Part shown: one piece after another, positions 30,932 to 34,173 of the stretch
How the letters are laid out: each line of letters opens with the position of its first letter
Numbering within the stretch: position 1 is the stretch's first letter
From: Bradyrhizobium oropedii
GTDB lineage: Bacteria; Pseudomonadota; Alphaproteobacteria; Rhizobiales; Xanthobacteraceae
NCBI RefSeq assembly: GCF_020889685.1
Contig: NZ_JACMYO010000084.1
Span: 1 to 34,173, forward strand
Reading direction: 5' to 3'
DNA length: 34,173 nucleotides
Notes under the pieces: model-generated
Told to the model about the DNA's origin: nothing
What the model saw: only the letters and a program-made list of their open reading frames with translations
Database searches by the model: none
Translations under genes and position numbers: made by a program

Positions 30932-32284
30932 ATGCGCCTGTCCCTGCTCTGCTCCGTCGCCTCGCTCCTGATCGCCTCGTCGGCGTTCGCGCAGAGCGAA
31001 GGCGAATTTCCGGCGACACTGGCAGGACACGCCGTGATGCCGGCCGAGAGCTTCATCGACGCGCCCGCCGATGCGCCGAACGATCTGAAAACGTCCGGCA
31101 AATACACCACCGGCAAGCGCGTCGATGCCATCGGCACCGTGATGGGCAAGTCCTATGAACGGCCGACCGGCGTGTCGCTGCCGTTCAAGGGCCAGCCGCT
31201 GCAGGGCCATTCCGGCATCAAGGCGATGCCCGACGGCTCATTCTGGGTGATCACCGACAACGGCATGGGCTCGCGCTACAACTCCGCGGATTCGATGCTG
31301 TACCTGAACCGTTACAAGATGGATTGGGCCGGCGGCAAGATCGAGCGCCAGGAGACCGTGTTCCTGCACGATCCCGACAAGAAAGTGCCGTTCCGCATCG
31401 TGCATGAGGACACCGCCAAGCGCTATTTGACCGGTGCCGACTTCGACACCGAGGGCTTCCAGATCATCAACGACATTTTCTGGATCGGTGACGAATTCGG
31501 GCCCTACATCCTCAAGGCCGACAAGACCGGCAAGATCCTCGCCGTGTTCGAGACGGTCGCCGACGACAAGCCGGTGCGCTCGCCGGATCACTGGGCGGTG
31601 CAGTCGCCCGGCGCACCCGGCGCCTCCTACACCAACGTCAATCTGCGCCGCTCCAAGGGCTATGAGGGCTTCGCTTCCTCCAAGGACGGCAAATTCCTCT
31701 ACGGCCTGCTCGAAGGACCGCTGTGGGATGCCGACAAGAAGGACTGGGAGAAGGTCGACGGCAAGGAAGCCTCGCGCATCCTCGAATTCGACGTCGCGGC
31801 GGAGAAGTTCACCGGGCGCTACTGGCAGTATGTGTTCGAGCAGAACGGCAACGCGATCGGCGACTTCAACATGATCGACCCGACCCAGGGCCTCGTGATC
31901 GAGCGCGACAATGGCGAAGGCACCGCCGACAAGGCCTGCCCGCAAGGCCAGCGCGGCGAAAACTGCTTCCCTGACCTCGCCAAGTTCAAGCGCGTCTACA
32001 AGATCGAGCTGTCCGACGCCAATGTCGGCAAGCCCGTGCGCAAGATCGCCTATATCGACCTGATGAAGATCCGTGATCCGAACAAGAAGGCCCGCAAGCC
32101 GCTCAACGACGGCGTCTACACCTTCCCGTTCTTCACCATCGAGAACGTCGACCGCGTCGACGAGACCCACATCATCGTCGGCAACGACAACAACCTGCCG
32201 TTCTCCTCGAGCCGCGATCCGAACAAGGCCGATGACGACGAGTTCGTGCTGCTCGAAGTGGGTGACTTCCTGAAGGCGAAGTGA
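30932..32284 (+). CDS. secreted phytase-like esterase-family protein
   Basis: This 450-residue exported protein has a signal peptide (about 1-20, SLLIASSAFAQ) followed by a phytase-like domain (about 60-445) of the family annotated as esterase-like activity of phytase. Markers are GHSGIKAMPDGSFWVITDNG, DFDTEGFQIINDIFWIGDEF, SKGYEGFASSKDGKFLYGLL, GDFNMIDPTQGLVIERDNGE and a final IVGNDNNLPFSSSRDPNKAD. The fold is a beta-propeller with many acidic residues suited to binding calcium. GGGAG lies 8 nt before the ATG. The Pho-box-like site upstream suggests induction under phosphate starvation and a role in releasing phosphate from organic sources. The actual substrate is unproven. Confidence 0.88.
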   Translation: MRLSLLCSVASLLIASSAFAQSEGEFPATLAGHAVMPAESFIDAPADAPNDLKTSGKYTTGKRVDAIGTVMGKSYERPTGVSLPFKGQPLQGHSGIKAMPDGSFWVITDNGMGSRYNSADSMLYLNRYKMDWAGGKIERQETVFLHDPDKKVPFRIVHEDTAKRYLTGADFDTEGFQIINDIFWIGDEFGPYILKADKTGKILAVFETVADDKPVRSPDHWAVQSPGAPGASYTNVNLRRSKGYEGFASSKDGKFLYGLLEGPLWDADKKDWEKVDGKEASRILEFDVAAEKFTGRYWQYVFEQNGNAIGDFNMIDPTQGLVIERDNGEGTADKACPQGQRGENCFPDLAKFKRVYKIELSDANVGKPVRKIAYIDLMKIRDPNKKARKPLNDGVYTFPFFTIENVDRVDETHIIVGNDNNLPFSSSRDPNKADDDEFVLLEVGDFLKAK

Positions 32285-32747
32285 GGCGGTTGCTCGCACT
32301 ACATGCAACAGTGTCGTCGCCCGGCTCGCCGCCTCCGCTAAAGCTTCGGCGCGCCATGCACTCATGGCCTCGTCGAAGCCTTGGCGTAGACGGGACCGGG
32401 CGACCCAGTATTCCAGACGCGTCCGAGGTCAACGGATAGGCCGCGGCATGCGGGGCATGACAGCGAATTTGCGGATGGCCAATCTCGTCATCTCCGCAAA
32501 GGCTTCGCCTTTGCCGCTGAAAGAGCCGCGCAGCGGCGTCTCGAAGGATGCACGGCCCCCGATGCAGCCGAGCAGAGACAGCCCGGCCGTCGCCCTTCGA
32601 GACGGCCGCTTTGCGGCCTCCGCAGGGTGACGGTGATAGACCTACCACGCCAAGCCCATGCCCAACGGTTGTCCTACAATTGCACTTCTAGCAACGCGCT
32701 GGATGATGATAGCCTCGACCGATACTTGAATCGCTTTGGGGCCGATC
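32285..32747. other. 463-bp repeat-rich gap
   Basis: There is no convincing gene here. The left part (about 32310-32420) has GTCGCCCGG inverted as CCGGGCGAC about 80 bp later, followed by ACCCAGTATTCCAGA, which I recall from Bradyrhizobium intergenic repeats. The right part holds the palindromic element at 32485-32633. The last 110 bp before the membrane-protein gene may contain its promoter, but I see no clear match. Confidence 0.5.
32485..32633. repeat. dispersed palindromic element, CGTCATC...GGGTGACGG type (copy 4)
   Basis: It begins CGTCATCTCCGCAAAGG, has the internal arms GTCTCGAAGG and CCCTTCGAGAC, and ends CGCAGGGTGACGG. It shares the inner arms and right end with copies 1-3 and the GGCGAAGCC-type segment (GGCTTCGCC here) with copy 2. 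It is the longest copy in the window. Confidence 0.7.
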
Positions 32748-33191
32748 ATGCGAGAAAAATCCAGCCTGACCTACATCGAGGCGCTCATCGCCGCGGGCTT
32801 CGTTGTGTACCTGACCTGGGTCCAAAGCTGGGGCCTGCCGCCGGCATGCATCGCCTTGATGCTCGGCGTGCTCGTCTACTTCGCCTATCTATGCCTGATG
32901 CGCCGGTTGGTGCGGCTTCATCAAAATACCTATGAGTGGGTGGCAACGATCCTGGCCGTTGCGTGGGCCGTGTTGGCTTACTTCGCAACCGCCGCGCTGC
33001 AGGCGGGGTTCGCCCATCAAATTCCCACCTCCCTGCTCGCGCATCTCTGGCCCTGGATCGCGGCGGTCGCCGCCTTCATCGGAGCGCTCGCCAGCAAGGT
33101 GCGCTTCATGGACGATGTTCGCGAATATGTCCTCGGCCGTCGCGCGCGCTGGGACAATCAGCAATGGCTGGAGGAGGACGCAGGCTTCTAG
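32748..33191 (+). CDS. small inner-membrane protein
   Basis: This is a 147-residue protein with hydrophobic segments near 9-27, 30-50, 62-84 and 95-116, and a charged cytoplasmic tail (KVRFMDDVREYVLGRRARWD, then NQQWLEEDAGF). No known domain is recognised. The ATG at 32748 (MREKSSLTYIEALI) is preferred to a TTG at 32736. It stands alone after a repeat-rich gap and is convergent with the crotonase gene. The function is unknown; the alternation of four helices and a basic tail says only that it is a membrane protein. Confidence 0.75.
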   Translation: MREKSSLTYIEALIAAGFVVYLTWVQSWGLPPACIALMLGVLVYFAYLCLMRRLVRLHQNTYEWVATILAVAWAVLAYFATAALQAGFAHQIPTSLLAHLWPWIAAVAAFIGALASKVRFMDDVREYVLGRRARWDNQQWLEEDAGF

Positions 33192-33266
33192 CGCGTCTTC
33201 AGGCGAAGTGGACCCCGGTTCGCGTGAAGAAAACGCGTCAAAACAACAAGCGTCCGCCGCCAAGCG

Positions 33267-34103
33267 TCATTCCTTCTTCGTCCGATAGTCCCCGAACGTC
33301 GTGTCGCGTTGGTCGAGCTGGGCCTTCACGCTGCCGCCGTCGCGGCGGAACCCGGCCATGTAGGCCTTGCTGGCCTCGGTCGTGAAGGCCAGCGCCTGGA
33401 TCTCGGTGCCGGCACGTATCGCTGCGCGAGTGCCCATGATTTCCATTGCGCGATGCACCGAGCGCTTGTTGAGCTGCTGCAACTCGATCGGCACCTTCGC
33501 CGCGCGCTCGGCGAAGTCCAGCGTCTTCGCTTCGAGCTCTGCGAGCGGGAACGAGCGGGTCGCATAACCCCATTCGGCGGCCTCGCGTCCGGACATCGCA
33601 TCGCCCGTGAGCATCAATTCCATGGCGCGGCGCATGCCGACCAGCCACGGGTGATACTGCATGTCGGGCGGGCTCATCAGCCGCACCGGCGGATAGCCGA
33701 TCTGGGCGTCGTCGGCGACATAGACCACGTCGCAGGCGGTCGCGAGCTCGGTGCCGCCGGCGAGGCAATAGCCGTGCACCTGCGCAATCACGGGCTTTGC
33801 GAGATCCCAGATCGAGAACCAGCCCTCGACGACATGGCGCGACCATTGGCCCGGGCCGGATGCCGAATGATAGGGCTGGTCGACGCGATTGTCGGCGGAG
33901 AGATCATAGCCCGCCGAGAAGCACGGCCCCGCGCCACGCAGGATCGAGATCGAAATATCGGGATCGCGGTCGGCCTGCTCCAGCACCTCGAAAATCTCGC
34001 CGCGCAGCCGGTTGTTCAGCGCGTTGCGCTTTTCGGGGCGGTTCAGCGTGATGCGGCGGACGCGCGGACGCGGATCATCGGCGATGATGTGCTGGTAGCT
34101 CAT
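33267..34103 (-). CDS. crotonase-family enzyme (enoyl-CoA hydratase/isomerase type)
   Basis: This 278-residue cytosolic protein has the crotonase fold that binds acyl-CoA. Visible are NRPEKRNALN (19-30, CoA pocket), the first oxyanion loop CFSAGYDLS (61-69) and the second GYCLAGGTELATACD (111-125). Glu119 fits the first catalytic Glu of enoyl-CoA hydratase, but the second (usually in a PE motif after about 20 residues) is a Pro here, in IGYPPVRL. A simple hydratase is therefore doubtful; an isomerase, hydrolase or other crotonase reaction is possible. GGGAGG is 5 nt before the ATG. The gene starts 14 bp after the stop of an upstream gene in the same direction, so it is the second gene of an operon. 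Confidence 0.9.
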   Translation of the reverse strand: MSYQHIIADDPRPRVRRITLNRPEKRNALNNRLRGEIFEVLEQADRDPDISISILRGAGPCFSAGYDLSADNRVDQPYHSASGPGQWSRHVVEGWFSIWDLAKPVIAQVHGYCLAGGTELATACDVVYVADDAQIGYPPVRLMSPPDMQYHPWLVGMRRAMELMLTGDAMSGREAAEWGYATRSFPLAELEAKTLDFAERAAKVPIELQQLNKRSVHRAMEIMGTRAAIRAGTEIQALAFTTEASKAYMAGFRRDGGSVKAQLDQRDTTFGDYRTKKE

Positions 34104-34117
34104 GGATCCTCCCGATC

Positions 34118-34173
34118 TCAGGCTTTGCTGCCTTTGGCAAAGTGATGCCCGAGATCGGGAGGGATGTCATCGC
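34118..34173 (-). CDS. C-terminal end of an unidentified gene (cut by window edge)
   Basis: Reading leftward from the window edge, a frame ends DDIPPDLGHHFAKGSKA followed by TGA at 34120-34118. It is 14 bp upstream of the crotonase start, on the same strand, and so probably in the same operon. The piece is too short to identify. Confidence 0.5.
   Translation of the reverse strand, partial: DDIPPDLGHHFAKGSKA

Overview
The window is high-G+C DNA that looks like a Bradyrhizobium (Alphaproteobacteria, Nitrobacteraceae) chromosome. The indications are a complete rhizobial heme-uptake locus (hmuR, hemP, hmuTUV, exbBD-tonB, an IsdG-type heme oxygenase), a LuxI/LuxR pair of the kind found in that group, and several dispersed palindromic repeats that I recall as typical of Bradyrhizobium intergenic DNA. 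The genus is inferred from content and memory, not from a database search. I see no rRNA, tRNA, CRISPR array, transposase or phage gene.

Left part (1-6.3 kb): the start of an unidentified gene, purA, and a YbaK-type deacylase with a large hairpin just before its start. A compact quorum-sensing locus follows. On the minus strand a LuxI-family acyl-homoserine lactone synthase overlaps a cytochrome P450, which overlaps an 86-residue orphan protein. A LuxR-family regulator diverges from luxI across 79 bp that hold a near-perfect palindrome. A small HTH gene comes next. I consider the luxI-P450-small ORF unit the most interesting system here, because it suggests an oxidised or otherwise modified homoserine-lactone signal.

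Middle part (6.5-21.9 kb): two EamA-type exporters that are paralogs, an orphan MlaD/MCE protein, an FMN-dependent alpha-hydroxy-acid oxidase, a small membrane protein divergent from a TetR regulator, a DUF1330 protein, an HD-domain protein, a LysR regulator divergent from an NTF2-like protein, and a chemoreceptor with one Cache domain. Then comes a carbohydrate-type ABC uptake operon: a 2-hydroxyacid dehydrogenase, a Tat-exported binding protein and two permeases. It has no ATPase gene in the window. A stable palindromic repeat sits between the binding-protein and permease genes.

Right part (22-34 kb): the heme locus has two divergent arms. The minus arm is hmuR, heme oxygenase, hutX, exbB, exbD, tonB. 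The plus arm is hemP, hmuT, hmuU, hmuV, with 4-bp start/stop overlaps throughout. A 17-bp palindrome resembling the Irr iron-control element lies between the two predicted promoters. Heme would cross the outer membrane through HmuR powered by TonB-ExbBD, be carried by HmuT, enter through HmuUV, and be handled and degraded by HutX and the IsdG-type enzyme. After it come a secreted phytase-like esterase with a Pho-box-like site, a repeat-rich gap, a small membrane protein, a crotonase-family protein and the last codons of an upstream gene in the same operon.
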